NCBI GenBank assembly: GCA_950022295.1
Contig: OX465596.1
Coordinates: forward strand, 220,007,501 to 220,071,500
DNA from: Bromus sterilis
Lineage: Eukaryota > Streptophyta > Magnoliopsida > Poales > Poaceae
Direction of reading: 5' to 3'
Length of the DNA: 64,000 bases
Below, piece by piece: positions 24,201-35,707 of this stretch. Each line of letters starts with the position of its first letter. Position 1 is the first letter of the stretch. The position numbers and the translations under genes were made by a program. The notes beneath the pieces are model-generated. The model made no database searches. It had not been told where the DNA came from and saw only the letters and a list, made by a program, of their open reading frames with translations.

Positions 24201-24475
24201 TTTTGAGCGAAGGACATGGAAATGATGGAATGAGACACTCCGGAATCGAACAGAACTATCGCAGGAACAGAACTAACAAGCAACCTACCAAGAACGATCT
24301 CTGAAGACTGCTGAGCATCTGTCATCATCACATTGTTCACCTGAACTGCACGTGGATGTGCATTCACCATCGCAGTGCTCGCAGTAGAGCGAGGAGGCGG
24401 TGGGAGCCGAGCAAAGCGCGGATCGGTGCAGTTAGGAGAAGTGTGCCCCGGCTCTCTGCACTTGTAGAAGATCAC
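21258..24475 (-). pseudogene. pol: pol of element 2: zinc knuckle to integrase, disabled
   Basis: From right to left: zinc knuckle with its first Cys replaced by Phe (FYKCREPGHTSPNC, 24475), protease with an intact DSG (LFDSGVSHS, about 24240), RT with its active-site box changed from YLDD to FLED (23297-23308), RNase H (FCDASLQG, FTDHKSLK), integrase zinc finger (about 22120-22200), integrase core (GFPLSQRKN, VERVN) and the GPFRILETRG tail. Stops include TAG at 23630-23632 and TGA/TAG codons near 23027, 22880 and 21607, with shifts between blocks near 22440 and 22040. The Asp-to-Glu change in RT would by itself be expected to abolish or cripple synthesis. The gene is cut at 21257 by the solo LTR. 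Confidence 0.9.
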
Positions 24476-25358
24476 GCCTGGCCTGGGCTGGGACTGCGGC
24501 CTGGTTGGCCTCGCGTGTGGTGGTGTAGAGCGAGGCCCCTGCTGAACTAGGATGGGAGGGCGGGCAAAAGTGCGGACAACTGCCCCCCTCTACTGGAACT
24601 ACTGCCTCTGCGGTGGTGCCTCTGTGACCCAAGTCTTTGCCTTCTTGTGGACCATCACTTTGGAACTGTGCTCTCTCTGGCGCTTCCTGTCTGCGTCCCA
24701 GTCTTCTCTGGCTAACTCCTGGTGGATAGCCTGATCCACGAACTGCGAGAACAGCATGGGGTTGCACTGGGTTTGCGCGTACTTGATCTCTGTGCTAAGA
24801 CCCCCACTGAATCTGGCCATGCGCTTGGCCTCCGTGCTGACCTCCTCCGGAGCGTACCTGGCGAGCCTGACGAGGGCCAGGTTGTACTCCTGAACTGACC
24901 TGTCACCCTGTCTTAGAGCCAAGAACTCCTCTCACTTCCTGTCAATCAAGCCACTCAGAATATGTGCTGCTCTGAAGTCTGCGACGAAGTCTCCCCACGT
25001 GATGATAGCATCGCCCTTGTTGGCCTTGTAAGTATCGTACCAGCTGGCTGCTGCACCCTGAAGCTGGAAGGAGGCGAAGGTGACGTAGTCGACTGGTCTG
25101 ATGGCGTTTGCATTGAAGTGCTTCTTGATTTATGCGATCCAATCATCCGCTTCCAGCGGGTCTCGAGCCTCGGAGACCTGGGGGTGGGGGGGGGTTGATA
25201 GCAAGGAACTGCTGCAGAGTCGTGTACTGCGGTCGATCACTCCTCTGGGCAGTCTGGTTCTGCATCATCTATAAGATCGCAGCTGTGCCCTGATCCACTT
25301 CGGTCACAGCCTCCCACAGGAGAGGGTTCTCTGGCGGCGGCATGTTCGCTCTTTGCAT
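24476..25358 (-). pseudogene. gag: gag of element 2
   Basis: Begins at the ATG at 25358 (MQRANMPPPENPLL). It has the gag core blocks RPVDYVTFASFQLQGAAASW, GDAIITWGDF, REQGDRS-type RQGDRSVQEYN and RYAPEEVSTEAKRMARF. Nonsense codons fall near 25270, 25130 and 24935, and the frame shifts near 24600 before the zinc knuckle. The role in relatives is RNA packaging in virus-like particles. Confidence 0.85.
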
Positions 25359-25982
25359 CCTGTCTACAGGAACACTTATGAGAACATGGTAGAAACATTG
25401 ATGAAACCAGAAGATAACGCAATATTGACAACAAAACTTCCTCACGAGGTATGAGGAAGCCGAAGGCTGAATATCCACCAAGGTTAACCCGGAAAGTCGA
25501 AAAGCTAGGTGCTACTTGAATCCCCAAACCAAGATCATCCGAAACCAAGATAATAATCTGCTAGCGAGCACACAACAATACATATGAGTGGTTGAAGACC
25601 TGAACGTTGAGACATCTAGAGTTTGCCAACCATCCCTGTATACGAGTTTCACCTGAGGTACGCCATAAGCATGGTGGAGCTGTCAACCCCAAGTGGCGGC
25701 TCAGTGTTCTCAACGTACGCCAATCCTTCTCGTCACTAGCAAATAATTATAGAGAAATTGGAGCCTCATGTAAAAGAGAACCTCGATTTGTTTTGAAAGG
25801 GGATAAGTTGCAGAGAGAAAAGAGTGTTTGACTTCCTCACGAAAAATGGGTGGGAGGATGGTGTAAGAAGAAAAATAAAGAGTTCCTACTCTTTGATTTT
25901 TCCTTAATAACTACAAAATAGTTTCTAGACTCATCTTCGGCCAGTAAGGGGTCCTACAGCCAGTCCTGCTCTAATACCAAGT
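25359..25982 (-). other. Leader and primer-binding site of element 2
   Basis: Non-coding leader of about 600 bp, alignable with 51667-52325 of element 4. The primer site on the minus strand (25979 down to 25968) reads TGGTATTAGAGC, one C-to-T change from the initiator-Met tRNA site, three bases inside the LTR end. Confidence 0.85.
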
Positions 25983-26333
25983 TGTAAGGCCCCCGATGCG
26001 GTGCTAACTCAAGTTAGTCGCTTTCGCGTCCCGCTCGAGTTAGTAGCGCATAAAAGGCCACCGACTCACGACACTCGCACTCGTGTCGCTGCCGGATTCT
26101 CGACAACATATATAAGAACAATGAACTTTAAACTAAGACATAAATATATAGAGTCCAGGGCATCCAATGCCGCTGGTATTTATTACATCATCTCAGAGGT
26201 CATAGACCCAACAGTACATCATTCAACAAGCGGAAGACAATCACGACCGAGTACGGTCAAAATCCAAATGGCCCTAGAGAGGGCTGCACATAAATAATTC
26301 CACCCACGGATCGTCGGAACCCAACTATAGGAG

Positions 26334-27708
26334 CTACAGAACGAAGTCATCCTCATCATCGTCCTCCGGGGGAACCTCCACGAAGTAACGTCTGGTGCTC
26401 GGGTTGAGGTAATAGTCAACTGCAGCGGCCGATCAGGCAAAATAGTAAAAGCACAAAGGAAACCAGGGGTGAGATTATATCATTTCAGGATAACTAACTT
26501 CCTACGGTAAGACAAGGTAAAAGTAAAGGTTGCAGCCGCACTAGCATATATGGTGGCTATCGTTCTATTAGAGCAGAGGTAAGATCCAAGAATGCACGTG
26601 ACATCGTGTCATAAGTCTGCTATCCACCTACTTACGGCAAACATAACACAACCTTGTTCTTCTCTCGGTCCCCTTGGACGAAGAAAAGCAACCAAGGCAC
26701 TCACACGGTAGGCAAGTTTTAATTATGATCCAGTTTGATGTTATTCTATGAACAAGGAGTAGGTCTCGAGTCGTCCATAACCGTGGACACGGCTTTTTGA
26801 AAAGATTTAACCCTGCAAGGGTGTACCAACTGCCCATCATAGGCTTCGCATGTACGCCCAATTTCCACTTGGCTAGGTAAGCGCCTGAAACTCCAGAACG
26901 CCAGAGTCCCTCTAACTAACAGCGAACAATGCGGGGTGGCCCCCGGTGAGTCGACATCCAACTCAAAAGCCGGTCGCGCTCTCGAATCGTTCTCTACCGT
27001 ATGGCTAAGGTCGGGTTTAGTCTCACCTAAATAACAGGGGACTTCCCTAGCTCACAAGTGTGGACCAACCAGAGGAACTATGTCTCCGTTGGTCCGGGTT
27101 GTTTCCTAAACTGTTGGGGTACCAACCAAGCACGCACACGTTTGCAAATAGTAAATCAGCTCGGGCCACCACTAGAATTGTATGAAGTTAGCTAGGTAGG
27201 ACAAGGGGGCCCCATATAACCCCACACACGATTAGGAACGCTCGTGAAGAAACACAATACCCGGAACTCTGGACCTAGGTGACTCATATGGAACAAAACA
27301 CCTGGCGGGAACAGCCCGGTCTTCCATCCTTCGTCAAATATAAATTAACGTCATAATAATAAATATCAACCAACTTCTTTAGTAACATGATATCCCAACC
27401 ATAGTATAGGGTAAGGAGCAAGTTTTCCTACTCATACTAAGCAATGGCTGAGCAGTGGTAACTTAGCAATACAAAGTTTTGCTGGGATGTGGGGATCATG
27501 GCTGTTTGGGTTTTTATTGTGGCATAAGCAAGGTGGATAGGATCAAACAATCGTTCTAGACTACAGCTAGGCAGGTAGGCAGAAAGTTATCTGGTAATGG
27601 TATAGATCTTCCCCTTGCCTGGGTAATCGGTCGACGGAGTAGACGTAGCAGGGTCCTCGGGCTCGGTGTCGGAAACCTCCACGTAAGTCTCCTTGGAAGT
27701 CTCAGGTG
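26334..27708 (-). CDS. LTR mini-gene of family B, intact frame in element 2 5' LTR
   Basis: Putative spliced acidic peptide. Exon a (27708 down to 27619, 90 bp) follows a pyrimidine-rich CTACGTTAG acceptor and encodes VEVSDTEPEDPATSTPSTDY; it ends CCCAG|GCAAGG, a good GC-type donor. Exon b (26419 down to 26334, 86 bp) follows CGGCCGCTGCAG, reads DYYLNPSTRRYFVEV then a run of Asp/Glu, and ends at TAG. One leftover base of exon a plus two of exon b make one codon, so the joined frame is open. Exon a also starts in phase 1, so an upstream exon is needed for a start codon; I could not identify it. I know of no family for this peptide. Splicing is predicted, not shown. Confidence 0.42.
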
Positions 27709-28869
27709 CTAACGTAGTACCGGCAAGGAAAACACACAAGTAAAAATCGAGACCAACAATGCACAAGTATGGATGAGATGATCAAGTTTAAAGACAGGGT
27801 GTGACCCTATCTAGTAAAATTTAAATGGAGGTGTTGACGACACGTCAACAACTTCATATGCAATTACTTATGTTTTTATGGATTTGGTCATAGCCTTAAA
27901 TTTGGTGTAGATATCATAGCAATATGGCATGGCATGAAACAATAATAAACATCGCGAAATTAATCTAACGATTCCGGAGATGAAGAAATGTCGGTGAACT
28001 TGACACTGGGAAGATACAACAGAAGAAAAGGGCCCAGCCACATTGCATATGACAATATGCTAGGTGCTGGTTTGAGATTGCAAAGGAATTGAAGACGACA
28101 TGGAACAGAAGTTGAATGATCAGATGAAAGAGATTCAACATGCACTGAAGTTGAAAGAATGCAAAGAAAATAAAGGCAAGGAAAAATTGAAATGGTCAAG
28201 TGATTACACCATGTCCATTTGAGTTGTACAAAACACCAAATGGACATCAGCATTCAATTCCCTGGAGTTTTTTTTCTACCCCAAAACCATACATGACATG
28301 GCACCATTGAATTTGCATAACACAGTTGCAAATACAAAGGAATTCAGGGTTTTGAGTGCAAAAGTGCACAACTTGCATTTTGAAAAAATAAAACTCAACT
28401 GGCAAAACAAATATCACCATGCTGATCCTTGGGAAAAATTACCCAAAACTCATATATGGTATGCCATATTTGAATTTTGAAATAGCACTTGGTAAATTCA
28501 AAAGAAGTGAGGGGCTTTTTGCAAAGTTACCACTACTCCAAAATTTAGAGGGGGAAAATGCAAAATGGACATCACCACTATGACAGTGGGCAAAACTACC
28601 CCAAGTTCATATATTGGATGATAAGCTTGAGGTGAAAATGCCCAGACATTCAGAAACAGTTTGAATTGAATTCAACTCAAATTTTTGGAAAAGGAAAAAC
28701 TGACACGAAAAAAAGGAAGAGGGCTCGGCCTCCAGCAGCACTGGGCCGCGTCCAGCCCTCTTCTGGCCCAAACCAAGGCCTCACTGTCCTGACAGCAGCC
28801 CACCAAGGTCACAACCACTGGCAGGTGGTGCCTGCCTATCAGCCTCCCATACAAAAAATGGGGCTTAAA

Positions 28870-28950
28870 TCACCACTGCCCCGGGGGTATTCGAACCCAC
28901 GACCACACACACTTGACACAGCGAACCAGCCACTCGGGCTGAGAGGGGGA
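28870..28950 (-). other. tRNA-like module in element 2 5' LTR
   Basis: Minus strand A-box-like CCGAGTGGCTGGTTCG and B-box-like GTGGGTTCGAATACC in tRNA spacing, matching 15645-15725 and related to 48850-48912. Confidence 0.55.
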
Positions 28951-29677
28951 GTACGTTAGTACTGCTCTCTGAATATAGGTAAAGCGTGGTTCGTTTCGTG
29001 CCAACTGAATAAAAAATGCAGAGCACTGCACTTGCTACGAGCGGCGGCAGAGCAACTCTGGCGACGCATACGTCAGATACGCTGAACTAGGATCAGAGCG
29101 GGGTGGTGCCGCCACTAGCTGGAACCACCACACTCCCATTTTGGTGCTAGGCTGCCCCAGGGGCTCGTCGACGGCGACGAGAACCTCGCCGGAACTTCAC
29201 GGCGGCAGCCTCTGATAGAGGAGAAACGGGCCCGTCCACGGCGAGCACTGGAGTCCACAAAGGTGCCTCCTTCGCCGCTATGGGCATGATCTAGACGTAC
29301 CCGGGCAGGCACGCGCACGAGATGGACACGCCATGGGCTCGGCGGCCATGAACGGCACGGCGGCGACCACTACGGCGACGCAAAACGCGAACGGTGACGG
29401 CTAGCTACCTACGTGGCAAGGAATGGATAGAGACTCGCCGTGGCTCACCTGGAGGTGGTCGACGACGAGCGCGAGCATGCCGTAGCGGAGGTATTCATTC
29501 ACCGGCGTCGGGGAAGAAGGGGCTGAGGCGGAGGCCCTCGTCGCGCATTCGAATCCGGCCACCACACCGGAAACCTGCGACAGGGAGCAGTTCAGAAAGG
29601 GTCCAAGACCATGAAAAAGAGCACAGGTTCGTCGGCACGGCGAGACGGTGATGAATTTCTCGTCGGCTTACCTGTGC

Positions 29678-29788
29678 TCAGGCGGAACAGGGGAGAGCCA
29701 TGGCAGAGATGCAGGCGGCGGCGAGGGAAATTGAGGAGGGGGAAAGGGGAACTAGGGTTCCCGAAGCTCTACGGGGGTGTCGCTTATA
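29678..29788 (-). promoter_or_regulatory. TATA box and seven-codon leader frame, element 2 5' LTR
   Basis: TATAAG at 29788 down to 29783, then about 80 bases on ATGGCTCTCCCC in a good plant start context. The frame (29701 down to 29678) has seven codons and TGA, followed six bases later by CACAG|GTAAGC, a strong 5' splice site. This suggests U3 is only about 740 bp and most of the LTR is R/U5. Confidence 0.55.
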
Positions 29789-30530
29789 AGGGGGAGGCCC
29801 CTTGGCCACGCTGGCCGGCGTCGACGTCGACGTTACCGCCGGATGTGAGAGAGTGGAGCGAGGGGACCCTGGCCACGCTGTAAAGAGGACATGCAAGAGC
29901 CGTGTGATGGAGATCGAACGATCCCAGCTGCCTCCGCGTACCGCTTCGGTGGCACGGGCTTGAGCCCAAGGGAGGAAGAGGCCCAGGTGGGCTGGCTGAG
30001 TCCCGGAAAGAAAAGAAAAAAAAGAAAAGACCCCCTCTCTGGACCTTTTCCATTTAATAAAATAGAAAAGGACTTTGGGGTTTTCCCTAATTAATTACAA
30101 GGGTTAAAAATACATAAAAATATGTAAAATGATCTTTGCAATATTAGCCAATTTATAAAATTTGTTTGGACATTTTTGGCAACAACAAAATGTGGCCCAC
30201 TTTTGGAATTCAAAATACTTTGAACTACACCCCACATTCTTGGTGATGGCAAAAACAAGTTGAGGATTGTAAAACCCTTGCCCAAGCAAAAGAAATGGCT
30301 TTGCCAAGTTTGGGGTTTAGGGGAGATCAAATGCAAATGGAACAATTCACCAAACACCCTTCTTTACCCATCTTGATTGAAATCAAAAGCAATTCAGATG
30401 AGTTCCAATCCCAATGCCAATTGAAATCATCACATGAAATTACATGAACTAGCACCATGCCAAGTTACAAAGTCAACAGACAAGGTACAATTTCATGATG
30501 TTTTCTAGGAATTGCATGTGGGCTTTTACA

Positions 30531-30724
30531 CAGCGCGAGCACGACAGGCGCGCTTCAATTGGCCTTACACACCCACAGCGCAGGTCCGGTAGACTGCACT
30601 GCTAACTACAGATTATCTACAACGCAGGGACCCCATGCTATAGCGCGTTATTAGCAGCGCGGGCACCCCGTGTTGTTGATGGGCCTTTACCCCACGCTGC
30701 TGGAGGCCATTATCCTAGTAGTAC
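30531..30724 (+). mobile_element. CACTA transposon, 3' terminus
   Basis: Continuation of 10878-12820 after element 2. It is rich in short GC subterminal motifs (CAGCGCGGGC, CACGCTGCTGG) and ends ATTATCCTAGTAGT, close to the CCTAGTAGTG end of CACTA elements; the last G appears to be changed. The flanking GTACAAATGCTATTTTGAA recurs 54 bp further on (30721 and 30775). Confidence 0.6.
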
Positions 30725-32614
30725 AAATGCTATTTTGAAGCATCAACATAGCCATGAAGCAAACTCTCTATGAAGTACAAATGCTATTTTGAACCACGAG
30801 TGTGGATCTTTTAAAAGGAATAGTAGTGTTGCCCTCTTATCTCTTTTTTTCTTTTTTTTTTCTTTCTCTTTTTTCTATTTTTTGTATTTTTGTGTCCTCT
30901 TTGGCTCTTTCTATTTATCTCTCATTTGTCCTCTTTGGGATCTTTTCACATGTCCTCTTTTGGGATCTTTTATTTGTGTCCTCTTTGGGATCTTTTATTC
31001 ACTTAATGGCAACACTTTATATATTACAAGGGTGATGAAGATCACACACTTTACAAGTACTCAACATAAAGAAAACTGAAACTAAATCATGATGTATGCA
31101 AAATTATGCATCTGCCAGTGTAGCGGGATATGCGATGATACTAGCGCGCCATGTAGCAATTATAAGGGCAATGCCCAACTAGCATGGGGCTCTACGGTCC
31201 AGCAAAAGCATGTATAACAATGAAAGATCAAGTCATGAGAAGATGGATATTGCATGGCAATGTATCTCGGAAAGGCTATGGAATTGCCCTGATAGGTAGG
31301 TATGGTGGATGTTTTGAGGAAGATATAATGAGGATTATGATGATAGTGTATCATACCAAAGATTTGAATGCACCGGCGAAGTTTGCACTGACTCTCAAGA
31401 TGAGAAAGGGCAATGCACGATACCGAAGAGGCTAGCAAAATATGGATGGCGGAAATGCCAACAATCGAATACTTGCATTAGTCAACGGAACTCATCCACT
31501 TATTATCGTAAACTCTCTATCTAGTCATGAGATTCATAAAGAGACCAGTACCCCTATGAGGGGTGTATGGGGGCTTGGTTATCCTTGCGCATCCTCGACC
31601 CATGATAACGTGAGGGTACTATATATATTACAACCCCTCAGAGGTTAGTGATCCATCTAGTAGCTAGAGTTATCAACTAACTTTTTTAATTTTCGAAAAT
31701 AAGCACGTTGAACAAAAATACGACACCTATCACTAATAGGATTGATCTCTTGACACACAGAAGTCCAAACATTACTCGAAACAACACCTCAAAACTATTG
31801 CAAGTTACTACTAAACTTATAATAGCAACCTCGATTACTTACTAAAAGTGAAACACACATTTAGTGCAACATGCCAACTCTCTAAACAAGATAAACATGA
31901 AACTCAAGAGAGTAATAAAAAAATATCCTAACCCAAATCTCTTAGAAATAAACATGAATAACAAGATCTAAACATGATATCAACTATAAATAATAAAGAA
32001 CGTTCAATAAAGATTGGAATGAAAACTAACAGTATTCTAGGAAAAAGTGGAGCATGTTTCTCTCCCAAAAATGGCATGCTAGGGTCCAACTTGATATGAA
32101 CTGAAAACTAAACTAAACAAAACAAATAAAACAAAAAAGTAAATGCAAGACGCTCCAAGCATAGCACATAACACATGAAGTGATAGAAATATAGCGTGGA
32201 GAAGGACGAACTGATGATTGTTGATGTAGAAGGGTATGCGCGGGGGCATCCCCAAGGTTAGACGCTTGGACTCCTTGAATATTTCTTGAGGGTTTCGGGG
32301 GCATCCCCAAGCTTGAGCTTTTGGCACTCCTGAATCTTCTTTCCTCATCTCCCTTCGCACGCTTGAAAACTCCCTTCATACGAAATTCATCATAAACTGA
32401 TTAGACTGGTTAGTACCTCAAATAAATTAATTCCACTTAGCCTTTGATGGAAACAAACATTTCCAGCAAGGTCTATTGTTTCTCAAGTTTGCCAAAAAGA
32501 TTTTTCAAGGAAAAAAGTATGCGCAAGATTTTCAAAATTGAAGAAGCGCAAAACATGGCAGAATCTGGAACAAACAGAACCTCAGGTAGTAAATAATTGT
32601 TTCGGGATACTTCT
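30725..32614. other. Old non-coding repeat DNA; no gene seen
   Basis: AT-rich sequence without a convincing ORF. A pyrimidine tract lies at 30840-30900. Two copies of the motif GGGGGCATCCCCAAG (about 32240 and 32298) and CAAGACGCTCCAAGC (about 32146) resemble non-coding parts of Triticeae LTR elements read on the minus strand; I cannot name the family. This is the oldest layer of the right-hand nest. Confidence 0.5.
30888..31008 (+). repeat. Irregular tandem repeat around GTCCTCTTTGGGATCTTTT
   Basis: Four imperfect copies with variable 3' tails (near 30892, 30927, 30951, 30977). Confidence 0.7.
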
Positions 32615-33647
32615 TGATATGTCCCAAACGTATATATAATTTTTTCTTGCTCCATGCATGTTTTGTTCGATATTTCCATGATCTAGGTACACTTTCATAC
32701 ACTTTTCATCATATTTGGACTAACCTATTAACTCAGTGCACCCCAGTGTAGTTCCTGTTTTCTGCTGTTTTTCTATTTCAGGTTTCCCCCATAATAAAAG
32801 TGCTCCAAAAATTCAGGAAAATCAGATAAAAAATCAGCGTACCGGAAGCTTCCTAAAGAGCCCGAGAGGGGCCAGAGGGCCACCACCATGTGCCCAGGCG
32901 CCCTCTCGGCGCGCCCTAGGGTGGGGCCTCGCCATGGGGCCCTCTGGCTCCCCCCCCCCTTAGCCTATATATTCTCCGTTATGGGATTCTTCCGAAGACA
33001 GAACCCTTTTTTGCGATCTCGCCTCTATTCCGCCGGCGCCGCTCTTCCAAGATCGGGAGCGCCAACAAAACTCTTCCCGGCACCATTCCGGAGGGAGGAT
33101 TGACCTCTGAGAGCTCCTCCTCCACAATGGATGCTTCCCGGATGATCTGTGAGTAGTCTACCTTGGACCATGGGTCTGTGATCAGTAGCTATGTGATGTT
33201 CTCCTCTCCTCTTTGTTCTTCATGGATTAGACCTGGTGAGTTGCCCTACATGATCAAGGCACATATGTAATTCTTTTTTCTGTTGGTATGCTGAGTTTGC
33301 TGGGATCTGATGGATTATGAGACTATGTTTAGTTTTTGATAGAGTAATATATTTGCTTCCTATCTTTTATATTTTTGTTCTTGAGTAATTCTTGCAAGTT
33401 CTCCGATGTTGTTTATTGCTTTGGCTAAGTAGTAGGTAGTGACTCCAAGAGGGAACGTTATGCTCGATTGTGGGTTCGTGCCCCCTGATGACAAGCTTGA
33501 GTGACAAAAACATGAGTCTAGGGGATGTGGTATTGCCACAAGGGGGAAAACAACGGTGATTGTAATCGCAGTTGCAAGGATTGTTTACTTTACGCAAAGT
33601 TCTTTTAATGCAGTTGTTTGTCGCTTTGGGTATGCGCTTTGGGTGGG
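32615..33647 (+). repeat. Athila-type 5' LTR, left segment
   Basis: Starts TGATATGTCCC after CTTCT and continues after element 3 at 45319, giving an LTR of about 1.64 kb. The start resembles the TGATATGTC LTR starts of Triticeae Athila-lineage families. The second half matches, in reverse, the LTR at 61486-62225, and the junction GGGTGGG/GCTCGCAAC aligns across the element 3 insertion. The exact start is a judgement, since no partner LTR covers this end. Confidence 0.65.
33643..33647 (+). repeat. Target duplication GTGGG, left of element 3
   Basis: Identical to 45314-45318. Confidence 0.93.
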
Positions 33648-35707
33648 TGTCACAACCCCAAGTTAGGTATGTGCTAGGATCAAGTGCTTCTTTGCATCAT
33701 GCAAAATTTCAAAAAGAAAATTCAAAAATGGGGAAAAGAAAAGCCTTGAGAAATTAAATTAAATGGCCAGATAAAAATATTTTTCCAAAAATCATTTGAA
33801 CATTTGGAAAATTCCTATAAATGGTGCTGATCATTTTAAAAATGGTTTGGGAGCAATCCCATGCTCATGGAATTTTCTAATTTTCAAACAGTGCCTTGGA
33901 AAATTAAATAAACCCCTATTTGATTTGAAATTCAAATTATTTAAATTTCAAAATATCCCGAAACTTGTGAGTGGCTAGTGTTATACCATGTAAGGTCACA
34001 TAAAAGTTTTGAGGATTTTATAAAATGTTTTGGTATTTTTTTTACCAGAGAAAAACAAAAGGCAGAAAATTAGAAAACAGAAAGAATAAAGAAAGGGGCC
34101 TTACCTGGGATTTTGGCCCAACTGATCCCCCCACGGCCCAGCCCACCAACTCCTCCCTTGTCTTCTTCCCCAGCGCCAGGAGGCTGTCGCCGTGGAGTGC
34201 ATGCCGACGCCCCCCTTTCCACCTCCTGCTTGACGATCCCTCCCCCGTACTCTACACGTCGCCTGGAGACGCCCCAGGGCTTCCCTATCCTTCCCCCCCC
34301 TCTCCTGGTCGTCTCTCTCTTCTTCCAGCGTGAATTCGTCGACGCCCGAAGAACACCACAGGGCGTAGCCATGGAAACGCGTGGCCCGAGCCAACGCTAG
34401 GCCTCGAGAGCATGTCCTTCGTGCTCGCAACCTTCGACTTCGCCACCCCGCAAGAAATCAGGAGGCCGGAGCCACGGGAGCCCGCAAATCGCAAGTTCTT
34501 CTTCCTCTACGACCGCCGGAGTTCGTCGCCGAATTCTTCCGCCACAGAACCTCCCCGAGCTTGCCTGTGCTACTACTAGAATCTGGGTGAGCTCCTGAGT
34601 GTTTCCCCCTTGGTCCCGCACCTCCTCTGTAGCCATAGCCGGTTCCGCCATGAGAGCAGGGGCATGGCGTCACCATGATCGACGCCACCCTTGTTCCCAT
34701 GCACCACCACCCCAACCGCCTAGCCTGCTACACTACTGGTCACCCCAGCAAGCCTTTGCACCAAGCCACGGTCAAAGACGTGCTCCAGAGCGCCTTCCCG
34801 ATGTCACCGTGTTTCTGCCGCCGCGGCCTCTCATCGCGGGCGTGCTCTCCGGCCGCCCCAAGGTCCCTGGTGTGGCCCACTAGGTGCGCACGAGTGAGGG
34901 CTTCCGGATGGTGCCCCTGGTGAGCCCCCTGGTGGCCTGGAGCGTTGCTCCGATGAGGCGCCGCCGTGGCCGTGGTCGCCGGCGGCTAACCGCCGGCCGA
35001 TTAGGCCTTAATCATCCCCTAACCCCCCCTAAACCTCTATGACAAGTGGGCCAGCCCCCCCCCTAACCCCTCTCTATTAATTAAACAGAGGGGATTAAAC
35101 CCCTCTCCCACTTACATGGGGGACCCAGCCGTCAGACACCCCCCCACGTCATGCTGATGTCAGCATGACGCCATAAATGAATTTCTAGTTAATTAATAAA
35201 TCAGAGAAATTCCAGAAAATGCAATAAACTTTGGAAATTCATAATTAATTCATCCTAACTCCAAATATAGCAAATAATGTCTAAAATTATCAGAAAAATA
35301 CAAGGATTATGAATATGTAATTTGTTTTCATGTTTGACCATTTTAAAATGGGTGAACAGTAGCAAACATGCATATGGATCCTTTTCAAATTCAAATTTGG
35401 AGTGATTTTGCAAATGATTTTGCAACACCCTTAATTCCAATGGTTTCATCCACACATCAGAAACATTACTTCAACTATACAACATCACTTCATGATCAAA
35501 CTTTTCAAATGAACTTTCATGCATTCAAATGCATTTGAATTTCATCGATAAATCAACTGGAGTTTGAATTTGCATTTCAAATGAAATATACTCCTTTTAA
35601 ATAGAATGCTCAACACATCAGTACCATGAACATCACCATTACAATCTTATTCATGTGATTGTGCATTGTACATTATGTTGATCCTATGATTGTCATGTTG
35701 CTGATAG

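Larger units (their letters stand above)
12821..30530 (-). mobile_element. Element 2: Ty3/gypsy chromovirus, family B, with nested solo LTR
   Basis: A complete element on the minus strand, bounded by LTRs 25983-30530 (5') and 12821-17088 (3'). Both flanks carry the same five bases CAGCG (12816-12820 and 30531-30535), a perfect target duplication. Inside are an initiator-Met primer site, gag, pol with a chromodomain, and a purine tract. A 3856-bp solo LTR is inserted in the integrase C-terminal coding region. The coding capacity is lost through many nonsense codons. Same family as element 4. Confidence 0.95.
25983..30530 (-). repeat. 5' LTR of element 2
   Basis: 4548 bp, minus strand TGTAAAAGCCC to CCTTACA. 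It is the longer of the pair because the partner has lost two blocks. It has TATA at 29783-29788, a tRNA-like module at 28870-28950, the palindromic core at 26775-26835 and an intact mini-gene frame. Confidence 0.94.

Noticed and set aside
30840..30900. Pyrimidine tract as a microsatellite or polypurine tract
   Set aside because: Irregular T/C run with no LTR start next to it.
31184..31435. 83-codon ORF as a small host gene
   Set aside because: No recognisable domain, no gene structure around it, and it sits in old repeat DNA.
34675..34923. 82-codon frame repeated in both element 3 LTRs (also 42276-42524)
   Set aside because: The six visible differences between the two copies are all amino-acid changes, as expected without coding selection, and it is not kept in element 1.
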